A stretch of DNA of 64,000 nucleotides from Faucicola sp048551375 (GTDB lineage Bacteria > Pseudomonadota > Gammaproteobacteria > Pseudomonadales > Moraxellaceae), in NCBI RefSeq assembly GCF_048551375.1, contig NZ_JBLYZJ010000004.1, positions 62,001-126,000 on the forward strand. Reading direction: 5' to 3'. The notes below the pieces were generated by a model. The model did no database searches and had not been told where the DNA came from. It saw only the letters and a list, made by a program, of their open reading frames with translations. Both the position numbers and the translations under genes were made by a program. The first letter of the stretch is position 1. Each line of letters begins with the position of its first letter. Positions 18,027 through 27,284 of this stretch are shown here, one piece after another.

Positions 18027-18158
18027 AGGACTTACGCAAATTTAACTTCATTTCTCCGAATAAAGACGCTAGACCCCTGCCTACGCAGGGGTGACGATTC
18101 CATAAATTTTTCGTCATTCCTGCGAATGCAGGAATCCAGTGGCTTATGCGTAAGTCCT
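18027..18158. mobile_element. MITE-like element with AGGACTTACGCA terminal repeats, copy 1
   Basis: The 132-base element starts AGGACTTACGCA and ends with its exact inverse TGCGTAAGTCCT. Inside are two palindromes, CCCCTGC / GCAGGGG and ATTCCTGC / GCAGGAAT. It encodes no protein. Copies with the same ends occur at 40854 and 43143, so it is probably a non-autonomous transposable element whose transposase lies outside the window. Confidence 0.8.
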
Positions 18159-18268
18159 CCAATTAAGAAAAAGTTACACCGCACCAATACTTTCAGTCCT
18201 TGAATAATGCTAAGATAGCGTAATTTTTAGTTATATGTTGCTTAGTTATATTTCACAGGGACTCGACC

Positions 18269-20449
18269 ATGAAATACCCACAAATTACCGCCAGTGTCTT
18301 AGCCCTTGCGATTGGTGGCACGCTGTTAGTTCAAGGCTACCAATCCGCCACCGCCGCCGAACTTGCCAGTGACATCACCAGTGAACAACGCCAAGTCACC
18401 CATCAAGTCGCCTCTTTACTTGACCGTAGTCACTATCTTGATAAACGAATGGACACTAAGACAGGTCAGCAAATTTTTGATGATTATATCAATAGCTTAG
18501 ACCCCAATCGTAGTTTGTTTTTACAATCTGACGTGGATGAATTTAAACGAAAATATAGCGAAAATTTTGCCAATTATCTCAAGCGTGGCGACCTTGCTCC
18601 AACGTTTGACATTTATAAACGCTTTACCCAACGGTCAAATGCGTATTATGAATTTGCCGATAAATTTTTACAAAAACCAGTCAGCCTTAAACGCAATGAC
18701 ACGGTAGTAATGAACCGTGAAAAATTACCACGCTTCAAAACTGTGGCTGAACAACAAGATTTTTGGCAAAAACAACTCACTTCTCAGCTGATTGGCATGA
18801 CCATCAACCAAGCTGAAGACAAAGCCAAAGACCAATTTTTACAAGCCAATAGCGATAAATATAACGCCCAAGAGCTGGTCAAAAACGAACAACGCACCCC
18901 AAATGTCGTGTTGGCAAGTCGCCTAAAACGCCAACAAGCCCAAATGGCACGTATCACCAGTGACCAAATCATGGAAACCGTGTTAAATTCTGCAATGGCG
19001 ACCTACGACCCGCACAGCAACTATTTTGCCCCTGTGCAAGCCACCGAAATGCAAATCCAATCTAGCCTTGAATTGGTGGGGATTGGCGTATCCATTCAAC
19101 CTGACCGCAGAAACTCCGACTATACACGTATCGTCAGCCTTGTCGATGGCGGGCCTGCCTCACGCTCTGGGCAAATCAAAGCCAATGACCTCATTATCGG
19201 TGTGGCAAGCGATGGTAAAACCATGGTCGACACCGTGGGTTGGTCAACCCGTGAAATTGTCAATTTGATTCGTGGGCAAAAAGGCTCAACCGTGGTCATT
19301 CGTGTCAAAGCCCCCAATGCCCCAGACAGTGCAGGGCGGAATGTCACCTTGGTGCGTGACGTGATTCAACAAGAAGAATCTGGCGTGACCCATCGAGTGA
19401 TTAGCGTCAAGGACAACAACGGTGTGGACAAAAAAATTGGCGTACTCGAAATCCCCTCATTTTATCTGAACTATAAAGCACGCCGAGCAGGTGAAAGCTA
19501 CCGTAGCGTGAGCATTGATACCGAAAATGCCCTAAAAGCCCTTAATGCCCAAAACGTTGATGGGTTGGTCGTTGACCTACGTGATGATCCGGGCGGTTCG
19601 TTGGATGAAGTTGCCAAAATGATCGGCTTGTTTGTCAAATCAGGGCCTTTGGTACAGATTCGTGACAACCGTGGCAATATCCAAGTCTATGAAGACCAAG
19701 ACCAAGGCGAACAACTATTTAGCAAACCAATGACCGTACTGGTCAACCTCGGTTCAGCGTCTGCCAGTGAAATCTTTGCCGCTGCCATCCAAGACTACGG
19801 ACGAGGCATCATCGTGGGAAGCACCACCACAGGCAAAGGCTCTGCCCAGCGTCAAATTGACAGTTTAGCCTTGGGTTCGGCGACCTTGACCCAAAGTAAA
19901 TTTTACCGTATCACAGGCGGTAGCACCCAAAATAAAGGCGTGATTCCAGACGTACCTTTGGTCAATATTTATGATGGTTTGGACTATGGCGAACGTACCA
20001 TGAAAAACCCATTGCAATGGGACACCATCCGTTCTGCCCCTTACAAACCTGCTGGCAACTATAGCCCAGCCACACTCAAAACACTGAATGACTTGTCAAA
20101 ACAACGCCAAGCCACCAACCCTTACTTTAATTACATCACTGCTCTCAACACCATTCGTAAAGAGGAAGATGATAAAAAACCTGTTAATCTTAACATTGAT
20201 AAAGTGCGAGCCTATCGCCTTGCTATCGAAAATAAAACCCTACAAGCCGAAAATACCAAACGTCAAGCCTTAGGCGAAGCACCTTACAGCGATTGGACAG
20301 CTTACCAAACCGCTCAAGATGCCGAAATGGAAGTACGTAGCCGTATGAAGCAAGCCGAACGCCCAAAACTCCCAGAATCCGAAGCCTTTATTATCGAATC
20401 TGCCAAGATTATGCTCGATGCCATGCCTTTGAGCAATGCGAGTCAATAG
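18269..20449 (+). CDS. prc: Carboxy-terminal processing protease (tail-specific protease Prc)
   Basis: A 726-residue periplasmic protease of the S41 family that degrades ssrA-tagged and unfolded proteins and processes some envelope proteins. A signal peptide (about 1-30, ending ATAAE) is followed by a helical N-terminal domain, a PDZ domain (about 265-360: LELVGIGVSIQ, GQIKANDLIIGV) and the protease core. The catalytic Ser498 lies in GSASASEIFAAAIQDYGRG with Asp509 in the same block, and Lys523 lies in TTGKGSAQ, the same spacing as in E. coli Tsp. A DUF3340-type C-terminal region follows. Length and order are typical. CAGGGACTCG precedes the ATG. Confidence 0.95.
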   Translation: MKYPQITASVLALAIGGTLLVQGYQSATAAELASDITSEQRQVTHQVASLLDRSHYLDKRMDTKTGQQIFDDYINSLDPNRSLFLQSDVDEFKRKYSENFANYLKRGDLAPTFDIYKRFTQRSNAYYEFADKFLQKPVSLKRNDTVVMNREKLPRFKTVAEQQDFWQKQLTSQLIGMTINQAEDKAKDQFLQANSDKYNAQELVKNEQRTPNVVLASRLKRQQAQMARITSDQIMETVLNSAMATYDPHSNYFAPVQATEMQIQSSLELVGIGVSIQPDRRNSDYTRIVSLVDGGPASRSGQIKANDLIIGVASDGKTMVDTVGWSTREIVNLIRGQKGSTVVIRVKAPNAPDSAGRNVTLVRDVIQQEESGVTHRVISVKDNNGVDKKIGVLEIPSFYLNYKARRAGESYRSVSIDTENALKALNAQNVDGLVVDLRDDPGGSLDEVAKMIGLFVKSGPLVQIRDNRGNIQVYEDQDQGEQLFSKPMTVLVNLGSASASEIFAAAIQDYGRGIIVGSTTTGKGSAQRQIDSLALGSATLTQSKFYRITGGSTQNKGVIPDVPLVNIYDGLDYGERTMKNPLQWDTIRSAPYKPAGNYSPATLKTLNDLSKQRQATNPYFNYITALNTIRKEEDDKKPVNLNIDKVRAYRLAIENKTLQAENTKRQALGEAPYSDWTAYQTAQDAEMEVRSRMKQAERPKLPESEAFIIESAKIMLDAMPLSNASQ

Positions 20450-20770
20450 GGTGATAGTTAACGGTTATCTTTTGTAAGCTATGGCTTACACGCATTGACG
20501 TTTTGGCGACTATTTTCCTCTGTTAAAATTTGTAATAATACATTCAACGGCACAGGGAATGACTCAAGGATTGAGAACTAAGGATAGATAGCCGTTAACA
20601 GGGAGTGATGTTTGTGAAATTATCATGGATAGATAGTTTGACAAATAAGTGAAGTGAGATGAAAGGATACATCAATATTTTCACAAAACCGTATGAGGGT
20701 CTAAAGGATTAGACTACCGATGCTAGGATAGCAAGCAAAAAGCCATATCATCACGATATGGCTTTTTGCT
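20450..20770 (+). ncRNA. Candidate untranslated RNA or long 3' leader ending at a terminator
   Basis: The 320 bases after prc hold no open frame but do hold structure. A perfect TGTAAGC / GCTTACA hairpin (about 20475-20493) lacks a T run. TAACGGTTATC near 20460 can pair imperfectly with GATAGCCGTTA near 20588. A strong terminator closes the region. The 20570-20730 interval could be a small RNA or simply a long prc 3' end. No known RNA family was recognised. Confidence 0.3.
20734..20770. terminator. Strong bidirectional terminator hairpin
   Basis: AGCAAAAAGCCATAT pairs perfectly with ATATGGCTTTTTGCT around a short loop. It lies 285 bases after the prc stop and 140 bases after the slyD stop on the other strand. 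Confidence 0.75.
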
Positions 20771-20820
20771 GTGTGTTCTACAGAAATATCAGCGTTTACA
20801 TCAGCAATAAGACAAGTTTT

Positions 20821-20887
20821 GTAGGGGCGTATTGCATACGCCCAAGTTCATGTCTTTAAATAAAGGGCGTAAGCATTACGCCCCTAC
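20821..20887. repeat. REP-like element, copy 4 (two-armed)
   Basis: GTAGGGGCGTATTGCATACG and the inverted GGGCGTAAGCATTACGCCCC are separated by about 20 bases, directly after the slyD stop. In a slyD transcript it would form a long hairpin. Confidence 0.85.
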
Positions 20888-20911
20888 GACTTTAAATCAC
20901 ATCAATCAATC

Positions 20912-21397
20912 TTAGTGATGATGACCGCCTGCACCGTGGGCATGACCATGTTGCAACTCTTCTGGGCTGGCTTCACGAATATTCACGACTTCAACATCAA
21001 AATGTAGTTTTTTACCTGCCAATGGGTGGTTGGCATCCACGATAACCACGTCATCTTGTACGTCTTTAACTGTCACTAGCATCACAAAGCCATCATCCGT
21101 TTGTGATTGGAATTGCATACCTGCTTGGATATTGTCCACGCCTTGGAAGTTTTCACGAGGAACTTCTTGCACGGCTGCATCATCAAACTCGCCATACGCA
21201 TCAGCTGGCTCTACGCTTGCAGTGAATTTATCACCCACGGTTTTGCCTTCAAGTTGGGCTTCAAGACCAGGAATGATGTTTTGATGACCGTGTAAGTACG
21301 CCAATGGCTGACCTTGTGACTGATCAAGGATATTGCCTTCGTCATCTTTTAGGGTGTAGTTAAATTCGACGACGCTGTTATTTGCGATAGTTGTCAT
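20912..21397 (-). CDS. slyD: SlyD-type FKBP peptidyl-prolyl isomerase
   Basis: A 161-residue cytoplasmic foldase. The FKBP core (VVEFNYTLKDDEGNILD, then PLAYLHGHQNIIPGLEAQLEG) is interrupted by the IF insert typical of SlyD (PADAYGEFD to FDVEVV). The C-terminal tail HGHAHGAGGHHH is His-rich and could bind nickel or other metals, as in E. coli SlyD, but is much shorter. The start at 21397 is preceded by AGGAAACA on its strand. It is a single-gene unit. Confidence 0.9.
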   Translation of the reverse strand: MTTIANNSVVEFNYTLKDDEGNILDQSQGQPLAYLHGHQNIIPGLEAQLEGKTVGDKFTASVEPADAYGEFDDAAVQEVPRENFQGVDNIQAGMQFQSQTDDGFVMLVTVKDVQDDVVIVDANHPLAGKKLHFDVEVVNIREASPEELQHGHAHGAGGHHH

Positions 21398-21489
21398 GGT
21401 TGTTTCCTATACAGGTGTTAGTAAAATTTGATTGTAACAGTAATTATATGGTGATGGTGTAATTTTTTTTCAATATCATTTATTTTTTA

Positions 21490-22662
21490 TTACACCCAAC
21501 CTCTATCTGTCAAAATTCGTTTAATTTGGGCATAAATAATCGGAGCAGACACCAACCCTGCCATTCCAAAGGTCGATTCTAGCACCAACATAAACAATAA
21601 CAACTCCCACGCCGTGGCACGGATTTTATGTCCAATGATTTGAGCATTCAAAAAATACTCCAGTTTATGAATACCCATCAGCCATATCAATGACATGACG
21701 CTGACCGCCAAGCCATGTGTTAGGCTAAGTAACACAATCACGGTATTTGATACCAAATTACCAATCACAGGAAATAATCCTGCCACAAAGGTAATCAGCA
21801 CCACTGTCCACGCCATTGGCAAGGGTTGCCCAATCGCAGGCAAAATCCCCAATAAATAAATCGAAGTCAAAATCGTATTAATGGTCGAAATCTTGACTTG
21901 GGCAAAAAACACATCGCTAAAGCCTGTCATTAGCTCATCGAATTTTTGGCGGAAATGGCGAGTGAGTGGTTTGGTATGGGTATTGGCATCAGCAGGCACT
22001 TGAATTGCCACAATCCCACCAATCACCGCCCCAATCAGCACATAGCCTAGCCCTCGTATGGTATGAATCCCAGCCAGTTGCAGTTGTGACGCATGATTTT
22101 TGACAATATCCATCAGCATCGTTTTAAACGATGCGGTAGAAACAGGTAAATGTCGTGACATCGAATCAGGCAAATAACGGTGTAATTGCTCAATCACCAA
22201 CATGATTTGGTTAAATAAATTATTAAAATGTTCAACACTGGCTTTATCTGCGACCCAATCGCCAAAAATATAAATCCCCAAAAACAGCAATACCATCACC
22301 ACCACAATGCCCACCGATTCGGCACGCTGTTTGACAGCCATCGCCTTGCCCAATCTAGGCAAAAAGCGAGGGGTTTGCTTACGAATGATATTGGCAATCC
22401 CACGTGTCAACGCATACACCACCAAGCCCGAAAACATCACCAACGTCAAATGCAGTAACAACACAGGCAACCATACGATGATAACGCTGACAATCGCAAA
22501 GAAAAAGGTTTTTAAATCTGGCAGATTGGAGGGTTTAATCAACGACACACGGGGATGACTGACGGCATCGCTATCCGTGTGCGTACTATCTGTATACGTA
22601 CTATTTATGTGTGTTAAGTGTGTGTTAGGCGAGGTGGCTGGTGGTGTGGCGGATTCGGTCAT
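21490..22662 (-). CDS. AI-2E/PerM-family membrane protein
   Basis: About 390 residues with a Thr/Ser/His-rich cytoplasmic tail followed by seven to eight hydrophobic segments in the pattern of the AI-2E transporter (PerM, UPF0118) family: paired N-terminal helices near residues 45-90, a long amphipathic central region with QLHRYLPDSMS, and C-terminal helices containing GQPLPMAWTVVLITFVAGLFPVIGN and IGHKIRATAWELLLFMLVLE. The family is thought to export small molecules or ions, and substrates are usually unknown. An ATG at 22662 is used; a TTG five codons upstream is possible. Neither has a clear ribosome site. Confidence 0.8.
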   Translation of the reverse strand: MTESATPPATSPNTHLTHINSTYTDSTHTDSDAVSHPRVSLIKPSNLPDLKTFFFAIVSVIIVWLPVLLLHLTLVMFSGLVVYALTRGIANIIRKQTPRFLPRLGKAMAVKQRAESVGIVVVMVLLFLGIYIFGDWVADKASVEHFNNLFNQIMLVIEQLHRYLPDSMSRHLPVSTASFKTMLMDIVKNHASQLQLAGIHTIRGLGYVLIGAVIGGIVAIQVPADANTHTKPLTRHFRQKFDELMTGFSDVFFAQVKISTINTILTSIYLLGILPAIGQPLPMAWTVVLITFVAGLFPVIGNLVSNTVIVLLSLTHGLAVSVMSLIWLMGIHKLEYFLNAQIIGHKIRATAWELLLFMLVLESTFGMAGLVSAPIIYAQIKRILTDRGWV

Positions 22663-22768
22663 GGTAGCAGTACACAAAAAATGGTCGATTAGAAGTTATT
22701 GTATGGTGGTTGATAGCCGAATTGCCAATGATATTATTGTGCGTTTTTGTGTGGTTAAAGGGGTTTCT

Positions 22769-23086
22769 TTAACCAAATCTTGCCAAATTTGATAGTTTTG
22801 GATTGGCTTCTGGATTTTCACGTAACAATAAACAAACACGCCCAATGCTAGTGACCAATATCGCACCAGTGGCTTCGCTGATGGCTTGATTGACCGCATC
22901 ACGCTCGTCTTTGCTACCAGCAGGAATTTTGACCTTGATGAGTTCGTGATCGGTCAATGCACGGTTGATTTCTTCAATCACGGTATCAGTCAGACCTTGT
23001 CCGCCCACGGTCACAATCGGGTTTAATTGATGTCCAATACCTTTTAGATGTTTGATATCAGCATTGCTCAAAGATGATTTTGTCAT
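22769..23086 (-). CDS. yhbY: YhbY/CRM-domain RNA-binding protein
   Basis: A 105-residue protein that is essentially one CRM domain. It opens with LSNADIKHLKGIGHQLNPIVTVG, continues with the GxxG-type loop and ELIKVKIPAGSKDER, and ends with a strand around VTSIGRVCLLLRE. YhbY associates with pre-50S ribosomal subunits. It is divergent from rlmE, another 50S assembly factor, with 127 bases between starts, the same neighbourhood as in E. coli and many gammaproteobacteria. The ATG at 23086 has an AT-rich leader. Confidence 0.92.
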   Translation of the reverse strand: MTKSSLSNADIKHLKGIGHQLNPIVTVGGQGLTDTVIEEINRALTDHELIKVKIPAGSKDERDAVNQAISEATGAILVTSIGRVCLLLRENPEANPKLSNLARFG

Positions 23087-23213
23087 AGAAATAAAAAATT
23101 CCGCATAAGTAAATGATTCTGTAGTATAGCAAAGCCTACGATAGGGGGCAATTTTATGTTAAAATATTGCCATTTTCTTAATAATTAACAACTTTTGATG
23201 GTAGATACCCTGT

Positions 23214-23846
23214 ATGGCAACCCGAATTACCAATAAAAAACTATCCAAAAGTAGCCGAGCGTGGATGAAAGAACACCTTGATGACCACTATGTCAAACTT
23301 GCCCAACGTGATGGCTATCGTGCTAGAGCCGCCTATAAACTTATCGAAATCAACGACAAGTTGGGTCTAATCAAAAAAGGCATGACCGTGGTGGACTTGG
23401 GTTCTGCACCGGGCAGTTGGTCGCAAGTCGCAGGCAAAATGGTCGGTGATACAGGTAAACTTATCGCCTCCGACATTTTACCAATGGATACCTTAGAGAA
23501 TGTAACCTTTATTCAAGGTGATTTTCGAGAGCAAGAAATTTTTGATAAAATCATGGCAGAAGTTGCCAACCAAAAAGTTGAAGTCGTACTATCGGATATG
23601 GCCCCCAATACCTCTGGGTTTTCGGCAGTAGACCAGCCACGTATGATGTATCTATGTGAATTAGCGGTAGATTTTGCTGAACAAGTCTTGCCAGTCGGTG
23701 GCTCATTGATTATCAAAGTATTCCAAGGCGAAGGCTCGGATGAATTGCGTAAGCTAATTCAACAAAAATTTAGCAAAGTACGTAGTATCAAACCTGCCGC
23801 CTCTCGTGCAAGGTCAAAAGAAATGTATTGGGTGGCGACCAAATAG
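23214..23846 (+). CDS. rlmE: 23S rRNA 2'-O-methyltransferase (U2552)
   Basis: RlmE (RrmJ/FtsJ) methylates the ribose of U2552 in the 50S A-loop. The 210-residue protein has the basic N-terminus (SRAWMKEHLDDHYV), Lys in AAYKLIEI, the SAM-binding DLGSAPGSW, the catalytic Asp in VVLSDMAPNTSG, and Lys in IIKVFQGEG, giving the K-D-K-E set. Length matches the family. It precedes ftsH and folP in the conserved order, but 396 bases full of repeats separate it from ftsH, so cotranscription is doubtful here. Confidence 0.95.
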   Translation: MATRITNKKLSKSSRAWMKEHLDDHYVKLAQRDGYRARAAYKLIEINDKLGLIKKGMTVVDLGSAPGSWSQVAGKMVGDTGKLIASDILPMDTLENVTFIQGDFREQEIFDKIMAEVANQKVEVVLSDMAPNTSGFSAVDQPRMMYLCELAVDFAEQVLPVGGSLIIKVFQGEGSDELRKLIQQKFSKVRSIKPAASRARSKEMYWVATK

Positions 23847-23892
23847 TAAGCTAAGATAGCGATAGATGTTAAACTCGAAATAAGACATTGTG

Positions 23893-23920
23893 GTAGGGGC
23901 GTATTGCATACGCCCAAAAT
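23893..23920. repeat. REP-like element core, copy 5
   Basis: GTAGGGGCGTATTGCATACG followed by CCCAAAAT, with the flanking TTGATTTAATTCACTATAAG on the right shared with copies 3 and 6. Confidence 0.85.
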
Positions 23921-23948
23921 GTTCACGTCTTATTTTGATTTAATTCAC

Positions 23949-24081
23949 TATAAGTAGGTGAACAATTTTAAATTATAAAAAACCGTTCGTGGTGAGCCTG
24001 TCGAACCATAACGGTTTTCCTACCCTTCGACAAGCTCAGGGCGAACGGAAAACCATATTTAATTTTGTTCACTTACTTATA
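23949..24081. mobile_element. Composite palindromic element with TATAAGTAGGTGAACAA ends
   Basis: The left end TATAAGTAGGTGAACAA recurs inverted at the right end with one mismatch. The inside is a large inverted repeat: AACCGTTCGTGGTGAGCC and TGTCGAACC against CTTCGACAAGCTCAGGGCG and AACGG. It encodes no protein. The inner CTTCGACA/GCTCAG motif also occurs at 56466 and 61951. Confidence 0.65.
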
Positions 24082-24127
24082 AAGAAACAAGTAACACCCC
24101 TTAACCATAAAATAACACATTAATTGC

Positions 24128-24156
24128 TTGTAAATATTAAGTTCGTACCCTATATC
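24128..24156 (+). promoter_or_regulatory. Possible ftsH promoter
   Basis: TTGTAA (24128-24133) and TATATC (24151-24156) with a 17-base spacer, about 87 bases before the ftsH start. The region is AT-rich, so other choices exist. Confidence 0.35.
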
Positions 24157-24242
24157 ATGCTATATTGTGCTGTTATTATAATATTTCATTAAACAACCCC
24201 TCTTACCCACAACTCCCATAACGCAAAGGATGGAAAAACAAC

Positions 24243-26153
24243 GTGAGCGACATGGTAAAAAATACCTTATTATGGGCGATTGTGATTGTCTTATTGGTGC
24301 TAGTCTTTAGCAACTTTGACACTCGCACGCAACCTGATAAGCTCAACTACTCTCAATTTGTCACCGCAGTAGCTACCGACCAAATCAAAAGCGTCAAAAT
24401 TGATGGCGAACAAATCATTGGCGAAAAAAAGAACGGTTCAACCTTTGAAACCGTGCGTCCTGCCGTCACTGACACCGAATTGATGCCAAAACTCATCAAG
24501 CATAATGTCGATGTCCAAGGGGCAAGCCCAGAACGTCAAGGGCTGATGATGCAATTATTGATTGCCAGTTTCCCTGTGATTTTGATTATCGGTTTATTCT
24601 TATTTATCATGCGAAATATGAATGGCGGTGGAGCAGGGGGTGGACGTGGTTTAGGGCCAATGAGTTTTGGTAAATCCAAAGCCAAGATGCTCTCTGAAGA
24701 CCAAATTAAAGTCACCTTTGATGATGTCGCAGGCTGTGATGAAGCCAAAGTGGAAGTGACTGAAATTGTCGATTTCTTGCGTGACCCAGAAAAATTCACC
24801 AAATTAGGGGCAACCATTCCTCGTGGTGTGTTGATGGTTGGGCCTCCGGGGACAGGTAAAACCTTACTTGCCAAATCCATCGCAGGTGAAGCCAAAGTTC
24901 CTTTCTTCTCAATTTCTGGCTCAGACTTTGTCGAAATGTTTGTGGGTGTGGGTGCAAGCCGTGTTCGTGATATGTTTGAACAAGCCAAGAAAAACGCCCC
25001 TTGTATCATCTTTATTGACGAAATTGATGCGGTCGGTCGCCATCGTGGGGCAGGCATGGGCGGTGGGCATGACGAACGTGAACAAACCCTCAACCAATTA
25101 TTGGTCGAAATGGATGGCTTTGAAGGCAATGATGGTGTGATTGTCATTGCTGCGACCAACCGTGCCGATGTATTGGATAAAGCCTTATTGCGTCCGGGAC
25201 GTTTTGACCGTCAAGTCCAAGTTGGCTTGCCAGATATCAAAGGACGTGAGCATATTTTACGTGTGCATCTCAAAAAATTACCATCAACACTCGGTGTGGA
25301 TATCCGCTCACTGGCACGAGGTACACCGGGGTTTAGTGGGGCTCAACTTGCCAACTTAGTCAACGAAGCTGCCTTATTTGCCGCTCGCAATAACAAAGCC
25401 TCGGTTGATATGAATGACTTTGAAGAAGCCAAAGACAAGCTCTACATGGGGCCTGAACGCAAATCAATGGTATTGCGTGAAGAAGAACGCCGTGCCACTG
25501 CCTATCACGAAGCAGGTCATGCACTGGTTGCCGAAATGCTACCGGGTACAGACCCTGTACATAAAGTCACCATCATGCCTCGTGGTTGGGCGTTGGGTGT
25601 GACGTGGCAATTACCAGAATTTGACCAAACTAGCATCTATAAATCCAAAATGCTCAATGACCTTGCCATTTTATTTGGTGGGCGGATTGCCGAAGAAGTG
25701 TTTATCAATCAGCAGTCGACAGGGGCATCCAATGACTTTGAACGTGCTACCAAGATGGCTCGTGCGATGGTTACCAAATATGGTATGTCAGATGCCATGG
25801 GCGTGATGGTCTACGAAGAGGATGAAAATTCTGGCTACTTTGGTGGGGCGACTCGCACCATCTCTGAAGCGACCCAACAAAAAGTTGATGACGAAGTTCG
25901 CCGTATTTTGGAAGGGCAATACCGTATTGCACGTGAATTAATCGAAGCCAATCCTGATAAAATGCACGCCATGGTAGAAGCCTTGATGAAATGGGAAACC
26001 ATCGACCGTGACCAACTCCAAGACATCATGGCAGGCTTGCCACCTCGTGAACCAAAAGTGTACCAAGAACCTGTTAAAGTCAACTTTGACAAACCTGCAT
26101 TGCCTGTCGAAGGTAACAGTGCCTTGAATCCACCGCCATTACCTGCGATGTAA
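24243..26153 (+). CDS. ftsH: ATP-dependent zinc metalloprotease FtsH
   Basis: FtsH is a hexameric inner-membrane AAA protease that degrades membrane proteins and short-lived regulators. The 636-residue protein has a membrane helix at about 8-25, a periplasmic domain and a second helix at about 100-122. Then come Walker A GPPGTGKT (200-207), Walker B IIFIDEIDAVG, the SRH region and the zinc site HEAGH (His422, Glu423, His426). The C-terminal tail is Pro-rich. GTG at 24243 is chosen because AAGGATGG stands 12 bases upstream; the ATG three codons later would be too far. A terminator follows. Confidence 0.97.
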   Translation: MSDMVKNTLLWAIVIVLLVLVFSNFDTRTQPDKLNYSQFVTAVATDQIKSVKIDGEQIIGEKKNGSTFETVRPAVTDTELMPKLIKHNVDVQGASPERQGLMMQLLIASFPVILIIGLFLFIMRNMNGGGAGGGRGLGPMSFGKSKAKMLSEDQIKVTFDDVAGCDEAKVEVTEIVDFLRDPEKFTKLGATIPRGVLMVGPPGTGKTLLAKSIAGEAKVPFFSISGSDFVEMFVGVGASRVRDMFEQAKKNAPCIIFIDEIDAVGRHRGAGMGGGHDEREQTLNQLLVEMDGFEGNDGVIVIAATNRADVLDKALLRPGRFDRQVQVGLPDIKGREHILRVHLKKLPSTLGVDIRSLARGTPGFSGAQLANLVNEAALFAARNNKASVDMNDFEEAKDKLYMGPERKSMVLREEERRATAYHEAGHALVAEMLPGTDPVHKVTIMPRGWALGVTWQLPEFDQTSIYKSKMLNDLAILFGGRIAEEVFINQQSTGASNDFERATKMARAMVTKYGMSDAMGVMVYEEDENSGYFGGATRTISEATQQKVDDEVRRILEGQYRIARELIEANPDKMHAMVEALMKWETIDRDQLQDIMAGLPPREPKVYQEPVKVNFDKPALPVEGNSALNPPPLPAM

Positions 26154-26171
26154 TGAATGAGCATCCACCCA

Positions 26172-26203
26172 AAACCGTTATCCTTGATAGCGGTTTTTTT
26201 ACT
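26172..26203 (+). terminator. Terminator after ftsH
   Basis: AACCGTTATC pairs with GATAGCGGTT (one G-T pair) and is followed by seven T. It lies before the folP start, so folP may be partly uncoupled from ftsH. Confidence 0.8.
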
Positions 26204-26217
26204 TAGGTCAAACCACC

Positions 26218-27090
26218 ATGCAATTACACCCAATTCCCAAGTTTAACATTCAATACCGCCATCAAGTATTGGATTTATCCACGCCTCATATCATGGGTAT
26301 ATTGAACGTCACACCAGATTCATTTTCTGATGGGGGTAAACATAACACCCTTGACAACGCCCTACGCCATGCTGAACAAATGATAAAAGATGGGGCGACC
26401 ATCATTGATATTGGTGGTGAATCCACTCGCCCCAATGCCACGCCAGTCAGCGAAAGTGAAGAGCTTGAGCGAGTGGTCAAGGTGGTCGAAAAACTACGTC
26501 AAAACAGCGACAAGCATATTTGGTTATCCGTGGATACCAGTTCGCCCACCGTCATGCAAGCCTGTAGCGAAGTGGGGGCAGGGATTTGGAATGACGTGCG
26601 AGGATTAAGTCGTGAGGGAGCAGTGGAGATGGCTTGTCAGCTAAATATACCAATCATGCTGATGCACATGCGTGGCGAACCCACCACCATGAACCAACTC
26701 GATAACTACGATAATGTGGTCGAAGACGTACTCAATGAGCTAGAGCAACGTCTCACTGCCATCACCCAAGCTGGTGTACCACGGCATAATATTATCATTG
26801 ACCCAGGCTTTGGGTTTGCCAAAAATTTTGAGCAGAATATGACCTTGCTCAATCAATTTTATCGCTTGCATGAATTTGAGCGACCTGTGATGGTGGCAAT
26901 CTCTCGCAAACGCTCGATGGGTGACGTATTGCGACAAGCAGGGTTACCCCATGAAGTCCATGAGCGTGACAATGTCAGCATGGTAGCAGGGCTATTGGCA
27001 GTACAACAAGGGGCGTGCATCGTGCGTACCCATGATGTCGCCAAGACCAAAACTGCCTTGGCAATGTGGCAACATATCCATAATGTATAA
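26218..27090 (+). CDS. folP: Dihydropteroate synthase
   Basis: FolP condenses 4-aminobenzoate with the pterin pyrophosphate in folate synthesis and is the sulfonamide target. The 290-residue TIM-barrel protein shows MGILNVTPDSFSDGG, IIDIGGESTRP, LMHMRGEPTTM, IIIDPGFGFAK and a C-terminal CIVRTHDV. All substrate-binding blocks are in place, with no visible insertion in the 4-aminobenzoate loops. It lies 64 bases after ftsH in the conserved ftsH-folP order. The glmM gene that usually follows is absent; a porin gene comes next. Confidence 0.96.
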   Translation: MQLHPIPKFNIQYRHQVLDLSTPHIMGILNVTPDSFSDGGKHNTLDNALRHAEQMIKDGATIIDIGGESTRPNATPVSESEELERVVKVVEKLRQNSDKHIWLSVDTSSPTVMQACSEVGAGIWNDVRGLSREGAVEMACQLNIPIMLMHMRGEPTTMNQLDNYDNVVEDVLNELEQRLTAITQAGVPRHNIIIDPGFGFAKNFEQNMTLLNQFYRLHEFERPVMVAISRKRSMGDVLRQAGLPHEVHERDNVSMVAGLLAVQQGACIVRTHDVAKTKTALAMWQHIHNV

Positions 27091-27284
27091 ATATTTTTAT
27101 TAAACATGTTGCAAAATGTAAAATTCTCCGCTAATCTTACTAAACAAGGAAGAATGGTAGATTTAACACACTATTTTGTTACTTATTTCATCGTTTTGTA
27201 ACAAAATGTTGTCAAAATTCACCTGTAAATGACTGGGTTATAGCCAACCTATAGCCTTACTTAGGATACTGTGGAGAAATCCTT

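Noticed and set aside
20450..20770. tmRNA, 6S RNA or SRP RNA after prc
   Set aside because: No CCA-like 3' end, no 6S bubble layout and no GGAAG-type SRP loop is present.
24243..26153. A GTG versus ATG start giving a shorter FtsH
   Set aside because: AAGGATGG is placed for the GTG, and the ATG three codons later would be about 21 bases away.
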